DNA of 31,388 nucleotides, taken from positions 1 to 31,388 of the forward strand of contig DAIOTP010000024.1 of assembly GCA_036751905.1 (NCBI GenBank). Direction: 5' to 3'. Numbering within the stretch: position 1 is the first letter of the stretch; the number at the start of each line of letters is the position of its first letter. The notes beneath the pieces are model-generated. The model had not been told where the DNA came from and did no database searches. It saw only the letters and a list, made by a program, of their open reading frames with translations. The position numbers and the translations under genes are program-made. Origin of the DNA: T3Sed10-241 sp036751905. GTDB taxonomy: Bacteria; Bacteroidota; Bacteroidia; Flavobacteriales_D; Cryomorphaceae. Shown piece by piece: positions 7,222 through 15,617 of this stretch.

Positions 7222-8577
7222 TTACCCATGAAACCGCAGCCATTTGCCAAGTTCTTTGTAGGTCACTTTTTTGCCATACATCAAAATACCCACCCTGTAT
7301 ATTTTGGCGGCAAGCCATACTGCGCCAAGAAAGCCTGCAATGATGAGACCCATGGAGAGAAAAAGTTGCCACATGGTAGAGCCGTCGAAACCCATAGCAA
7401 CACGCACCATCATCACCACAGGCGAGGTAAATGGGATGATGGAAAACCAAAAGACTGCGGCTCCTTCGGGATTGGTGAGCGCGAATTCTGCCACGATGAA
7501 AGCAAATATGAGTGGAATCGTGATAGGAAGCATAAATTGCTGTGTATCGGTTTCATTGTCGACCGCGGCTCCAATGGCAGCAAAAAGAGAGGCATACAGA
7601 AGGTAACCGGCCAGAAAAAAGAACACAAACATCAAAATCATCACGGGCCAGTTGATGCGAAACAGAATGAGCTCAGCAACGTTGCTCAAAGCTGCCTGTC
7701 TCATGGCATCGTTGCCTGACTCCTGAGCCACCTGTTCAGTGGTTTGTATGCCATCAGCTAAGTTGCCGGCTTGCAAAGAGTCGGGCAATAGTACACCGCT
7801 GAGCAGTGAGAAAATGGCAAAGGTGAGTACCACCCAAAGCAGGAATTGTGTGAGTCCAACCAGAGCCACGCCTACAATTTTCCCCATCATCAGTTGAAAA
7901 GGCTTCACCGATGAAATAATCACCTCCACGATGCGGTTGCTTTTTTCTTCCATCACCCCACGCATTACCTGTACGCCGTACATGAAAATGAAAAAGTAAA
8001 TAAGGACGGCAAACAAAAAGCCCACCATCGCCTGTTCTTGCTTGTAGGAGGTCTTGCCATCGGCCGCATCGACCGAAATGATGTCGATGTCGGTTCTTAT
8101 GCTGTCATAAATCGATTTATCAATACTATAGAGTTGTAGCTTTTCATTTTCTATCACTTTTTCAATTTGTGATTTAATGTAACTGCGTGCTTTTAAGCTT
8201 GGCAATTTTCTGAACACCATTTCGGCTTGGGGTACCGTGATGATGTCATCGCGCAATACCACCATGAGGCTGTAACTGCTCGAGTCAAATTCAGCATTGC
8301 TCAGTCCCTGGGTAGTGTATTGAAACTTCACTTGGTCGGTGTTCTTGAGCCTGTTTGTAAACAGTGCTTTTGAGGTCCCTGTGCTGTCGGCACTGATGTT
8401 TGGGGTGAGGTCAACCACGAGCACGTTGTACACGCTGCTGTCGCTCAAGCCAAGGTATATTCCCAAGCCCATAAGCCCTGCTATCAGTACCGGACCTAGG
8501 AGGGTCATTACTATGAATGATTTTTTCCTTACCCTGCTGATGTATTCACGCTGTATAATCAGGCCTGTTTTATTCAT
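7222..8577 (-). CDS. ABC-2 type transporter permease (NatB-like)
   Basis: This 451-residue permease belongs to the ABC-2/NatB type. A first membrane helix (~20-44, FIVMTLLGPVLIAGLMGLGIYL) is followed by a large extracytoplasmic segment (~45-180), then a cluster of five or six helices from ~185 to 440. The cytoplasmic stretch MRGVMEEKSNRIVEVIISSV, typical of this family, lies between them. With the ATPase encoded just upstream (8-bp overlap) it would form an exporter in the inner membrane. The substrate cannot be inferred: NatAB proteins export sodium in Bacillus, but most Bacteroidota homologues are uncharacterised. The TPR-CHAT gene follows 62 bp downstream on the same strand and may be co-transcribed. 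Confidence 0.92.
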   Translation of the reverse strand: MNKTGLIIQREYISRVRKKSFIVMTLLGPVLIAGLMGLGIYLGLSDSSVYNVLVVDLTPNISADSTGTSKALFTNRLKNTDQVKFQYTTQGLSNAEFDSSSYSLMVVLRDDIITVPQAEMVFRKLPSLKARSYIKSQIEKVIENEKLQLYSIDKSIYDSIRTDIDIISVDAADGKTSYKQEQAMVGFLFAVLIYFFIFMYGVQVMRGVMEEKSNRIVEVIISSVKPFQLMMGKIVGVALVGLTQFLLWVVLTFAIFSLLSGVLLPDSLQAGNLADGIQTTEQVAQESGNDAMRQAALSNVAELILFRINWPVMILMFVFFFLAGYLLYASLFAAIGAAVDNETDTQQFMLPITIPLIFAFIVAEFALTNPEGAAVFWFSIIPFTSPVVMMVRVAMGFDGSTMWQLFLSMGLIIAGFLGAVWLAAKIYRVGILMYGKKVTYKELGKWLRFHG

Positions 8578-9505
8578 GGCTCACTTCTTTTTGTTGCACT
8601 ATTTTGATAAAAATGTCATTCATACTTGGCAATACCTCACGCACCATTTGCACTTCGACCACAGGAATGATGGACTGCAGCAGATCATTGACACTGCTTC
8701 CATCCTTGATCTTAATTTGTGCAACTTGATTACCATTCGCATTTGCTTTGTTTTCAAGCAGTTCAAATCGTGTCCATAGCGCGTTGGTAAAGCCGAGTAC
8801 CTGGCCCCTATACTGCACTTCGTATAAGGCATCTTTGAATCGGTTGCGCACCTCAGTCATTTCACCTGAAAGCACAACGGAGGCATTGTTGATCAGTACG
8901 ATATCACTGCATATTTCCTCTACGGAATTCATGTTGTGTGTGGAGAGCATAACCGTGGCGCCTTCATCGCGCAAGCGTTGAATCTCCTCCTTGATCAGGT
9001 TGGCATTGATGGGATCAAAACCGCTGAAAGGTTCGTCGAGGATGATGAATTCCGGGTTATGGAGCACCGTGGTTATGAATTGTACCTTTTGCGCCATCCC
9101 TTTGCTCAGTTCCTCTACTTTTTTTTCCCACCAATCAGCAATGTCAAAGCGCTTGAACCAATATTTGAGTCGGTTCTCGGCTTCCGATTTGCTCATGCCT
9201 TTAAGCCTGGCCAGATAGACGCATTGCTCGCCTATTTTCATTTTCTTGTACAGGCCTCTTTCTTCTGGCAAATAACCTATTTTATGCACGTGCTCAGGCA
9301 TTAGCGCTTTGCCATTAAAGCGTATCTCCCCACTGTCAGGCCCTGTAATCTGGTTGATGATTCGAATCAGAGAGGTCTTGCCAGCGCCATTGGGACCGAG
9401 CAGTCCGAAAACGCTGCCACGGGGTATTTTCAGGCTTACATCCTGAAGGGCTGTGTGGTTGGCATAACGCTTCGTTATGTTGTGGGCTTCGAGTAAATAT
9501 TCCAT
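8570..9505 (-). CDS. ABC transporter ATP-binding protein (NatA-like)
   Basis: The 311-residue ATPase has an intact nucleotide-binding domain: Walker A GLLGPNGAGKTSL, signature LSKGMAQKVQ, Walker B FIILDEPFSGFDP, and a switch His (STHNMNS). The C-terminal ~80 residues form the extra domain common to NatA-type proteins. I chose ATG 9505 (MEYLLEAHNITKRY) because the family starts there; the frame is open for 16 more codons upstream (to 9553), but that stretch is not family-like. It overlaps the permease gene by 8 bp, so the two are one transcription unit. It is divergent from the ppx-like gene across a ~200-bp gap in which no full-consensus promoter was seen. Confidence 0.94.
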   Translation of the reverse strand: MEYLLEAHNITKRYANHTALQDVSLKIPRGSVFGLLGPNGAGKTSLIRIINQITGPDSGEIRFNGKALMPEHVHKIGYLPEERGLYKKMKIGEQCVYLARLKGMSKSEAENRLKYWFKRFDIADWWEKKVEELSKGMAQKVQFITTVLHNPEFIILDEPFSGFDPINANLIKEEIQRLRDEGATVMLSTHNMNSVEEICSDIVLINNASVVLSGEMTEVRNRFKDALYEVQYRGQVLGFTNALWTRFELLENKANANGNQVAQIKIKDGSSVNDLLQSIIPVVEVQMVREVLPSMNDIFIKIVQQKEVSHE

Positions 9506-9704
9506 GGATTGCTTTTCAACTTCACAAAAAAACGAAAATATATGAAGCACCAATGATTAAGTTGTCGGCAGGCACATGCATCTGTCATTGACCAGGTGAA
9601 TACGCAGGAGAACACAATCGACATCCAAAGGGTTACGACAACATGCTGGTTGTTGGTGATCGAATATCCACTATATTAGCACTCCCAAATCAAAACACTT
9701 TATC

Positions 9705-10637
9705 TTGAAAGTAGGCATCATCGACATTGGATCGAACACGTTCAACTTGCTCATTGCAGAGGTAGGAAGCGATGGCAGCTATCAACCCCTGTACCGCTCC
9801 AAAATAGCTGTAAAGCTAGGAGAAGGGGGTTTTATGAAAAATTACATCACGGAAGAGGCCATGCAGCGTGCCTTCGTGGCCATGGAGGCACAAATTGCGG
9901 CCATCAAAAATCAGTACTGCGACCGCATACACGCTTTTGCGACCTCGGCAGTGCGCAATGCAACCAATGCCGACATTTTTGTTGCAAAGACTAAAGCTCT
10001 GTTTGGAATTACCATACAGGTAATCAGTGGCGACCAAGAGGCCGCTATGGTGTACAAGGGGGTGAAACTGGCTGGTGCCCTCAACGCTGACAAAAGTCTG
10101 ATTATGGACATTGGTGGTGGCAGCACCGAATTTATTATAGCCGATGACAAAGAGGTGTATTGGAAACGCAGCTATGAACTTGGCGTATCCAGACTCCTGG
10201 AGAAATTTAAACCAGCTGATCCTTTGGAGGAAGCCGAAGAAAACAAACTGCATGATTTCTTGAAGGACGAAGTGCATGAGGTGTTTACACAAATGGAAAA
10301 GCTTGGCGTTCAACGCCTCGTAGGTTCATCTGGCTCTTTCGACACATTTTGCGATGTAATTACCGAGCGCGAAGGCAAGTATGCAGAGGCCTTTGATAAA
10401 AGCACCTATCCCTTTGCCCTTGATAAATTACGCGCTCTTCTCAGGGAGTTACTCTCCTCATCTCTTTCTCAGCGGGAAATGATGCCCCACATGCCTGAGT
10501 ACCGTGTGCGCATGATTGTGATGTCGGCACTTTTTGTGCACCTCATCCTGCAGCATTCTTCCATCAACCAGGCGGTCATTTCACGCTATTCACTTAAGGA
10601 AGGCGTACTTTTTGATGTACTGCAAGGCAATCTTTAA
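9705..10637 (+). CDS. Ppx/GppA-family phosphatase (exopolyphosphatase)
   Basis: The 310-residue protein has the actin-like ATPase fold of the Ppx/GppA family, which hydrolyses polyphosphate or pppGpp. The phosphate-binding motif IIDIGSNTFNLLIAE is at the very N-terminus, FATSAVRNATN near residue 85, and the second phosphate loop MDIGGGSTEFII near 143. The length fits the short two-domain form, without the C-terminal HD domain of E. coli Ppx or GppA. The start is TTG at 9705: the first glycine-rich motif begins only three codons later and no in-frame ATG lies nearby. The response-regulator gene follows after 14 bp and is probably co-transcribed. Whether it prefers polyphosphate or pppGpp cannot be told. 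Confidence 0.93.
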   Translation: MKVGIIDIGSNTFNLLIAEVGSDGSYQPLYRSKIAVKLGEGGFMKNYITEEAMQRAFVAMEAQIAAIKNQYCDRIHAFATSAVRNATNADIFVAKTKALFGITIQVISGDQEAAMVYKGVKLAGALNADKSLIMDIGGGSTEFIIADDKEVYWKRSYELGVSRLLEKFKPADPLEEAEENKLHDFLKDEVHEVFTQMEKLGVQRLVGSSGSFDTFCDVITEREGKYAEAFDKSTYPFALDKLRALLRELLSSSLSQREMMPHMPEYRVRMIVMSALFVHLILQHSSINQAVISRYSLKEGVLFDVLQGNL

Positions 10638-10651
10638 ATCGCGAACCTATC

Positions 10652-11821
10652 ATGCCAAAAATTCTCGTTATCGATGATGAGCGCAGCATACGCAATGCGC
10701 TGAAAGACATACTTGAGCTCGAAAAATTTAGTGTCGATCTGGCCGAAGATGGCCCCTCCGGTCTGAACAAAATAACGGAGAAACGTTATGATGCCGCCTT
10801 CTGTGACATCAAGATGCCTCAAATGGATGGCATGGAGCTCTTGCAAAAAGCCATGGAGTCAGGGGTGGAAACGCCGATCATCATGATTTCCGGGCATGGC
10901 AATATCGAAACTGCTGTCGAGGCTATCAAGCTTGGCGCCTACGATTTTATAGAAAAGCCGCTCGACCTCAACCGTACGCTTGTCACCCTGCGCAATGCCC
11001 TCGACCGATCTGTCCTTGAAGCCGAAGCCAAAACCCTCCGAAAGAAAATCAACCTTATCAAAGGTTCTGACATCATTGGCGAATCACAAGCCATCAAGGC
11101 CATCAAAGAAATGATCGAAAAAGTAGCGCCCAGTGATGCCCGCGTACTTATTACAGGCCCAAATGGCTCTGGCAAGGAGCTTGTAGCCAAGCAGCTGCAC
11201 GAACAAAGCGGGCGCGCCAAAGAGCCCTTTATCGAAGTGAATTGTGCCGCTATACCTTCAGAGTTGATTGAAAGTGAGCTGTTCGGTCACGAAAAAGGCG
11301 CTTTTACATCGGCCATCAAACAGCGGCAGGGGAAATTCGAACAAGCCAATGGAGGCACCCTCTTCCTCGATGAAATAGGTGACATGAGCGCCTCCGCCCA
11401 GGCCAAAGTACTAAGGGCCCTGCAAGAGAATAAGATCAACCGCGTAGGCGGCGACAAAGACATCAAGGTGGACGTGCGCGTCATCGCAGCCACCAACAAA
11501 GACCTCCGCAAGGAAATTTCCGAGGGCAACTTCCGTGAAGATTTGTACCACCGCCTGAGTGTAATCCTCATTCAGGTTCCTTCGCTCAACGAACGCGCAA
11601 GCGACATTCCCGTACTGGCCCATCACTTTTTGAATGCCATTTGTACGGAGCAGGGCATCTCACCCAAAAAGCTGAACGACGATGCCCTAAAGGCTTTACA
11701 GTCCATCAACTGGACAGGCAATATCCGTGAACTTCGCAATGTCATTGAGCGCCTGATCATCCTCTGCGCCAATGAGATTACTGGTGATGATGTATTGCGT
11801 TACGCAAATCCTGCTGCATAA
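10652..11821 (+). CDS. NtrC-like response regulator (receiver + AAA+), no DNA-binding domain
   Basis: The 389-residue protein has an N-terminal receiver domain (acidic pair D8/D9, phospho-acceptor D52 in FCDIKMP, then the ISGHG and EKPL motifs) and a sigma-54-interaction AAA+ domain (Walker A GPNGSGKE at 169-176, Walker B TLFLDEIGD with D240/E241, arginine-containing LYHRLSV). The sigma-54 contact loop reads GAFTSA (216-221) instead of GAFTGA. The sequence stops soon after the AAA+ lid (DDVLRYANPAA), so the usual Fis-type helix-turn-helix is missing. It would be an enhancer-independent activator or act in another way; similar short forms are, to my knowledge, common in Bacteroidota. The cognate kinase is not in the window. 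It follows the Ppx/GppA gene and ends at a strong hairpin. Confidence 0.93.
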   Translation: MPKILVIDDERSIRNALKDILELEKFSVDLAEDGPSGLNKITEKRYDAAFCDIKMPQMDGMELLQKAMESGVETPIIMISGHGNIETAVEAIKLGAYDFIEKPLDLNRTLVTLRNALDRSVLEAEAKTLRKKINLIKGSDIIGESQAIKAIKEMIEKVAPSDARVLITGPNGSGKELVAKQLHEQSGRAKEPFIEVNCAAIPSELIESELFGHEKGAFTSAIKQRQGKFEQANGGTLFLDEIGDMSASAQAKVLRALQENKINRVGGDKDIKVDVRVIAATNKDLRKEISEGNFREDLYHRLSVILIQVPSLNERASDIPVLAHHFLNAICTEQGISPKKLNDDALKALQSINWTGNIRELRNVIERLIILCANEITGDDVLRYANPAA

Positions 11822-11846
11822 AAAATGCGCCTTTCGGGCGCATTTT
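11822..11846. terminator. bidirectional intrinsic terminator
   Basis: Perfect 10-bp arms AAAATGCGCC (11822-11831) and GGCGCATTTT (11837-11846) enclose a TTTCG loop. The A/T ends supply a U-tract on both strands. It begins right after the response-regulator stop and lies 20 bp from the stop of the convergent Cys-rich protein gene, so it can serve both. Confidence 0.85.
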
Positions 11847-11866
11847 AATGATTGAAGGGCAATGGC

Positions 11867-12184
11867 TTATGGATTGAGCTCTTCTTCCTTTTTGTTTTCG
11901 GCCATTGTTTTTCCGGCGCATGGTTTTGCGCTGTCGGTAACTTTGGAAGCACAACAGGCTGGCTTGGCTGTTGCCACGGCAGCAGTATTGGTCGCGGTTG
12001 CAGTTTGGGTTGCATCAGCGGCATTGGCTTCGGCAACTTTCATTTCGGCACACTTCGCTTTTTCAGCAGCGCTAGCGCAACATGACGCAGCTTTGGGGGC
12101 ATCAACTTTTGCTTCAGCAGTTTGTGCCTGAAGACCGAAGCTCACTCCAGCGCAAAGAGCAAATACAAGGCATATGTTTTTCAT
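11867..12184 (-). CDS. small secreted Ala/Lys-rich protein with paired cysteines
   Basis: The 105-residue product starts at ATG 12184 with a signal peptide (MKNICLVFALCAGVSFGLQA, cut probably at QA/Q). The frame stays open upstream, but that part would place the signal peptide internally. The mature part is low-complexity, rich in Ala, Lys, Glu and Thr, and contains two similar Cys clusters: SCCAS followed by KC eight residues on, and ACCAS followed by PC ten residues on. These look like an internal duplication of a CC-x(8-10)-C unit. No enzyme motif is present. Paired cysteines in a periplasmic or outer-membrane-facing small protein suggest metal binding or disulfide formation; this is inference. 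A promoter-like pair of elements precedes it, so it need not depend on the upstream phosphatase gene. Confidence 0.75.
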   Translation of the reverse strand: MKNICLVFALCAGVSFGLQAQTAEAKVDAPKAASCCASAAEKAKCAEMKVAEANAADATQTATATNTAAVATAKPACCASKVTDSAKPCAGKTMAENKKEEELNP

Positions 12185-12199
12185 GTGATCAATTTTGAA

Positions 12200-12230
12200 T
12201 AAAGTTAATGAAAAACGTGAGAGCATACAA
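12200..12230 (-). promoter_or_regulatory. possible promoter of the Cys-rich protein gene
   Basis: On the minus strand TTG (12230-12228) is followed after 20 bp by TAACTTTA (12207-12200), one base from TAnnTTTG. The spacing fits Bacteroidota promoters. The predicted transcript start would be about 10 bp before the ATG at 12184. Confidence 0.35.
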
Positions 12231-12272
12231 TTCATTGCCAAATTTCTCGAAAAGAGTGTACGCAGTTTGGGC

Positions 12273-13904
12273 TCAGCGTCCCAATACTTCAAGTATAGGC
12301 TTGCCTGTAGCGCCGCTTGGCAAGGACACATTGAGCAACATGCTGAGCGTAGGGGCAATGTCACGTATATTTACCTCTCTGTACGTTACCCCTTGTGGTA
12401 TCCCTTTTCCGAAAAAGAACAGCGGCACATGCGTATCGTATGTGTAGGCGGCGCCATGCGTGGTACCTGTGGGGCCATAACTGATCCAACCACTTGATCC
12501 TATCAACACCACATCGCCGGCCAAGGCTGGGTACAAGCCTCGCGTGAGTTGCAATACCGGCCATTCCTGACCACCTCCATGCAAGATGGATGAAGTAGGA
12601 TATGCATTGTATATGCCTGGCTGCATGCGCAGTGTAGCGGCAACAATGGCACACGCCTCATCGTAATTGGCTCCGGCTTCATGCAAAGCTTTCGTATTCA
12701 GAAATATGCGATCCTCCTCTACTTTTTCCACGAAAGTGGCTCCTTGAGGATGGAAATCTTCGAGTGCCTGCAACACGCTGGCTTGTATTGTTGCTCTGTC
12801 TATATAGCCCCCAGGCAGCTGGTTGTCCATGCTGAATTGTGGCACATCGGCGGCTCCATGATCGGCGGTGAGGAATACCGTGTACTGACCTTTGCCTACT
12901 TCTTTATCGAGAAAATCGAAAAATTCGCCGAGCTCGCGGTCCAGGCGGAGGTACATGTCCTGCACCTCTACGGCGCGCGTGCCAAGGGCATGGCCCATGT
13001 AGTCGGGGGTTGAAAAACTCACACAGAGGAAGTCGGTATCGGCATCTTTGCCCATGCCTTCCGCTTTTACCGCTGCTTTCGCAAAATCGAGCAGGTAAGT
13101 ATTGCAGTGTGGTGTACGCTTGAACACATTGTGTAAGCCATTCGCTTCTACGAGGTTTTGCAGATCTTTGGGCAGAACAGAAGCCTCTTCACCCACAAAT
13201 TTGGTTTCGTAGGGACTGTCATCGGGCAGGCTCGAGCGGTATTGATCAAGGGGGAGTAAGGGCTGCCAGCCTTTTTTCACGTAAGTGACAGGAAGGTCCT
13301 TCTTGTTGAAGTCCTGCACCCATCGCGGGAGTTCATCGGAGTAGTAAGAACTGGTGATCATCAAGCCATTGGAGTACCAATAGGCCTTGCCCAGATGGCC
13401 CGCAGGCAATATGGCGCCCCGGTCTTTGATACTCATGCCCACCACCTTGCTTCGGAAGTTGAGGGTGAGCATCAGCTCATCAGTGATGGTGGTGGTTTTG
13501 AGGTTAAAAGGGCTCATTTGCCCGTCGGCATTCGCAATGCCGATGGTGCGCACCGACTTGTCCTGCACGCAATACATGCCTTCCTTGCTGCGGGGGTCGT
13601 ACCAATTGTTGGAGGCAATGCCGTGCACCGCTGGCGTAGTGCCCGAATACACCGAAGCATGGCCCGGACCGGTGTAGGTAGGCACATAGCTAAAGTGGTG
13701 GTTGGCACAGTAAAAGCCTTCCTCCCGCATGCGCTTGATGCCTCCGGTAAATTGGTCGTAATAGCGGTGAATGTAGTCGTTGCGCAGCTGATCTACCACA
13801 ATGCCTACCACGAGTTTGGGCCGCTCGTTGGGGGCTTGTGCCTTTACGGCAAATGGGGTGAACAGTGCGCACCACAGCAAGGCGGAAGTCAGGGTGCGGA
13901 TCAT
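12273..13904 (-). CDS. PafA-type alkaline phosphatase
   Basis: The 543-residue protein has a signal peptide (residues 1-22, ending VKA) and the alkaline phosphatase superfamily fold. Active-site residues match those of Elizabethkingia PafA at nearly identical numbering: metal ligand D38 (VVDQLRND), nucleophile T78 in PTYTGPGHAS, N99 in ASNNWYD, and K160/R162 in SIKDRGAI; the later metal motifs SFSTPDYMGHALG and LTADHGAAD are also present. PafA enzymes are calcium-independent periplasmic phosphomonoesterases that release phosphate from many organic esters. The length agrees with the family. Its ATG overlaps the stop of crcB by 4 bp. The product is predicted to be soluble in the periplasm; no T9SS tail is present. 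Confidence 0.93.
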   Translation of the reverse strand: MIRTLTSALLWCALFTPFAVKAQAPNERPKLVVGIVVDQLRNDYIHRYYDQFTGGIKRMREEGFYCANHHFSYVPTYTGPGHASVYSGTTPAVHGIASNNWYDPRSKEGMYCVQDKSVRTIGIANADGQMSPFNLKTTTITDELMLTLNFRSKVVGMSIKDRGAILPAGHLGKAYWYSNGLMITSSYYSDELPRWVQDFNKKDLPVTYVKKGWQPLLPLDQYRSSLPDDSPYETKFVGEEASVLPKDLQNLVEANGLHNVFKRTPHCNTYLLDFAKAAVKAEGMGKDADTDFLCVSFSTPDYMGHALGTRAVEVQDMYLRLDRELGEFFDFLDKEVGKGQYTVFLTADHGAADVPQFSMDNQLPGGYIDRATIQASVLQALEDFHPQGATFVEKVEEDRIFLNTKALHEAGANYDEACAIVAATLRMQPGIYNAYPTSSILHGGGQEWPVLQLTRGLYPALAGDVVLIGSSGWISYGPTGTTHGAAYTYDTHVPLFFFGKGIPQGVTYREVNIRDIAPTLSMLLNVSLPSGATGKPILEVLGR

Positions 13905-14307
13905 TTCAATTGTTTTGCGACTACAAATAAAGCGAAGATGCAGGCAGCCAAGCTTACCAGTATGTTAAGAATGGCCAGCGGCCAGCGGCCCGACATGATG
14001 AGTCCCAGGGTTTCATAGCTGAAAGTGGAAAAGGTGCTGTAGCCTCCGCAAAATCCGATGATGAGAAAGGGAACCCAGAAGCCGCTGAGTTGCTCACGGG
14101 TTATAAGGTACACTGCCAAGCCCAGAATGATGCTGGCCATCAAGTTGCTCAGGAAAGTCCCTGCCGGAAATGTGGTATAAACGAAGGGCTCCACCGGCTT
14201 GCCAGGTATGATTTTGGCCAGAAGGTATTCGGCGCTCTACCGGTAAGGTAACGCGCCATGGAGCCGAGGCCCCCACCGAGGAATATGGCGAAGAGGGTTT
14301 TGAGCAT
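13901..14307 (-). pseudogene. crcB: CrcB/Fluc fluoride channel, split by a 1-bp frameshift
   Basis: The first ~24 codons from ATG 14307 (MLKTLFAIFLGGGLGSMARY, then LTGR) are the canonical CrcB N-terminus. The rest (LLAKIIPGKPVEPFVYTTFP, then AGTFLSNLMASIILG, IGFCGGYSTFSTFSYE) is in another frame ending at 13901. The two join if one base is added near 14237-14241 (the CTACC/GGTAG site), so a single-base deletion explains the break. Rejoined, the protein would be about 135 residues, within the CrcB range, with the conserved GGYSTFSTFS ion-path motif. CrcB exports fluoride as a dual-topology dimer. No slippery heptamer is seen at the junction, which argues against programmed frameshifting. The second part could start at GTG 14194 but would lack the first helix. 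It could be real inactivation or a read error. Confidence 0.85.
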
Positions 14308-14340
14308 AGCAGTTTCACTTTTGAGCAAAGAAAGCAATAA

Positions 14341-15519
14341 TCAGCGATTGGGTGATGAGCCGGGGGCTAAAGGCCTCGCAATGCGAACCACTACCCGCTC
14401 ATTGTCAGTTTCATTGTGCAATTCAAAATATGGATAGGCGGCCAGAGCACGTAAGAGTCCACTGCCAGCCCCTCGGTAGTTCATCAAGCTGGGGCCGAAG
14501 GAGGATATAATGCTGTTGCGCGTGCGTCGAATGCCCCGCTTTACTTGTTCTTCAGTGAGGTTATTGGGCAAGCGGCTTGGGCTGATGATTTCTACCCGAT
14601 TTTCGAAAAGATAAAGCTTTATGGAGTCGTTGATAAAGTAATCTCTGTGAATTAGTGCGTTTATGAGCAGCTCTGAAAGGGCCACTTCGGGAATCTCTGG
14701 AATGCCCAGGCTGTTGAAGTCTTTGTCTTTGGGCTGGGTTTTGTTGAGTTTGGCCATCACAAAATCGAATGATTTGCGGTAAAGCTCATCCAGGGTGCCG
14801 TAGATATTTTCGCTGCTGCGGTAGGCATTTTCGGCGATGTCATTGCCATAAAACCAGATGGCCGTCACGAAAAATTGCAGGCTCAGGCGCTGCAAGTTTT
14901 TGCCAAAAAGCAATGCGCCCGCCAGGTTGAGCTTTCCCTCGGTACCCAGCCGTAGGTTAGAGATGTGTTGGTCGAGCATTTGCAGCTCGAAGGACTCCTT
15001 GTAAAAAGCCTCATAGAATTCCTGAAATTTAATCTTGTTCAAATCCTCCAGGCTGCTGTGGGGAATGAGCTGCTCTTCAGCATATATGTAGCCACCTCTT
15101 TGCAGCAGGCGCGCCAGCTCTTCATTGCTGGTCACTTTGCGCTTGTTGGCGCCATTTTTGAGCCACACCACACCATTCAAGTCTTTGTAAGGCTTTGAGG
15201 TGCCTTCAGGAATCCGCCCGGCCATAAGGAGCTTGTCTTCTAATTCCATAGTGTCGGTCTCAATAAACAGCGGTTCCTTGACATGCTGATCGGCGGCTTG
15301 CACCAGCAGGTTGGTGAGCCTTCGGAGATCATCGGTGCTTAGGCCGATTGGTTTCCATGTTTGGTCATCAATTCCTATGAGAATGGTTCCGCCCCGGGTA
15401 TTGGCAAAGGCCACCATTTCCTGAGCAATGCTATTCACATTGTGCACGTTGCTTTTAAATTGCACGGCACTGGTCTCGCCTTTTCGAAGCAATTCCGCTA
15501 TTTGATCAGGAGTGTACAA
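14341..15519 (-). CDS. AlbA_2 (Schlafen-type) / HATPase_c_4 transcriptional regulator-like protein
   Basis: The 392-residue protein belongs to the COG2865 group (often labelled RecG-like or ATP-binding protein). An N-terminal AlbA_2 domain (~10-120) shows the typical run GETSAVQFKSN, then AFANTRGGTILIGIDD. The C-terminal part (~270-380) is the HATPase_c_4 module (ELLINALIHRDY, IKLYLFENRVEIISPSRLP, GAGSGLL). Members are thought to bind nucleic acid through AlbA_2, but function is generally unknown. The start is TTG 15519, since an in-frame TAA lies three codons upstream. It sits 98 bp after the PAP2 gene and 33 bp before crcB on the same strand, so it may be the tail of that operon or the head of a crcB-phosphatase unit. 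Confidence 0.88.
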   Translation of the reverse strand: MYTPDQIAELLRKGETSAVQFKSNVHNVNSIAQEMVAFANTRGGTILIGIDDQTWKPIGLSTDDLRRLTNLLVQAADQHVKEPLFIETDTMELEDKLLMAGRIPEGTSKPYKDLNGVVWLKNGANKRKVTSNEELARLLQRGGYIYAEEQLIPHSSLEDLNKIKFQEFYEAFYKESFELQMLDQHISNLRLGTEGKLNLAGALLFGKNLQRLSLQFFVTAIWFYGNDIAENAYRSSENIYGTLDELYRKSFDFVMAKLNKTQPKDKDFNSLGIPEIPEVALSELLINALIHRDYFINDSIKLYLFENRVEIISPSRLPNNLTEEQVKRGIRRTRNSIISSFGPSLMNYRGAGSGLLRALAAYPYFELHNETDNERVVVRIARPLAPGSSPNR

Positions 15520-15617
15520 GGTTGTTTATGAGCCTTAAGCTTGTCACGGGTTTAAAGTAGACTGAGGACTGCTGTGTCAAAAGTACCAATTTGAAGGACG
15601 ATCCTTTGAAATTTCTT

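Noticed and set aside
7160..7450. 97-codon N-terminal extension of the TPR-CHAT frame
   Set aside because: It overlaps the ABC permease coding sequence, has unlike composition and would bury the signal peptide.
7096..7719. 207-codon plus-strand frame rich in His and Lys
   Set aside because: Antisense to the permease and TPR-CHAT genes, with no plausible domain.
13395..14018. 207-codon plus-strand frame
   Set aside because: Antisense shadow of the PafA-like gene and crcB, caused by codon bias.
14230..14245. Programmed frameshifting as an explanation of the split crcB
   Set aside because: The required -1 shift has no slippery heptamer and a TAG lies in the target frame just before the junction; an indel is simpler.
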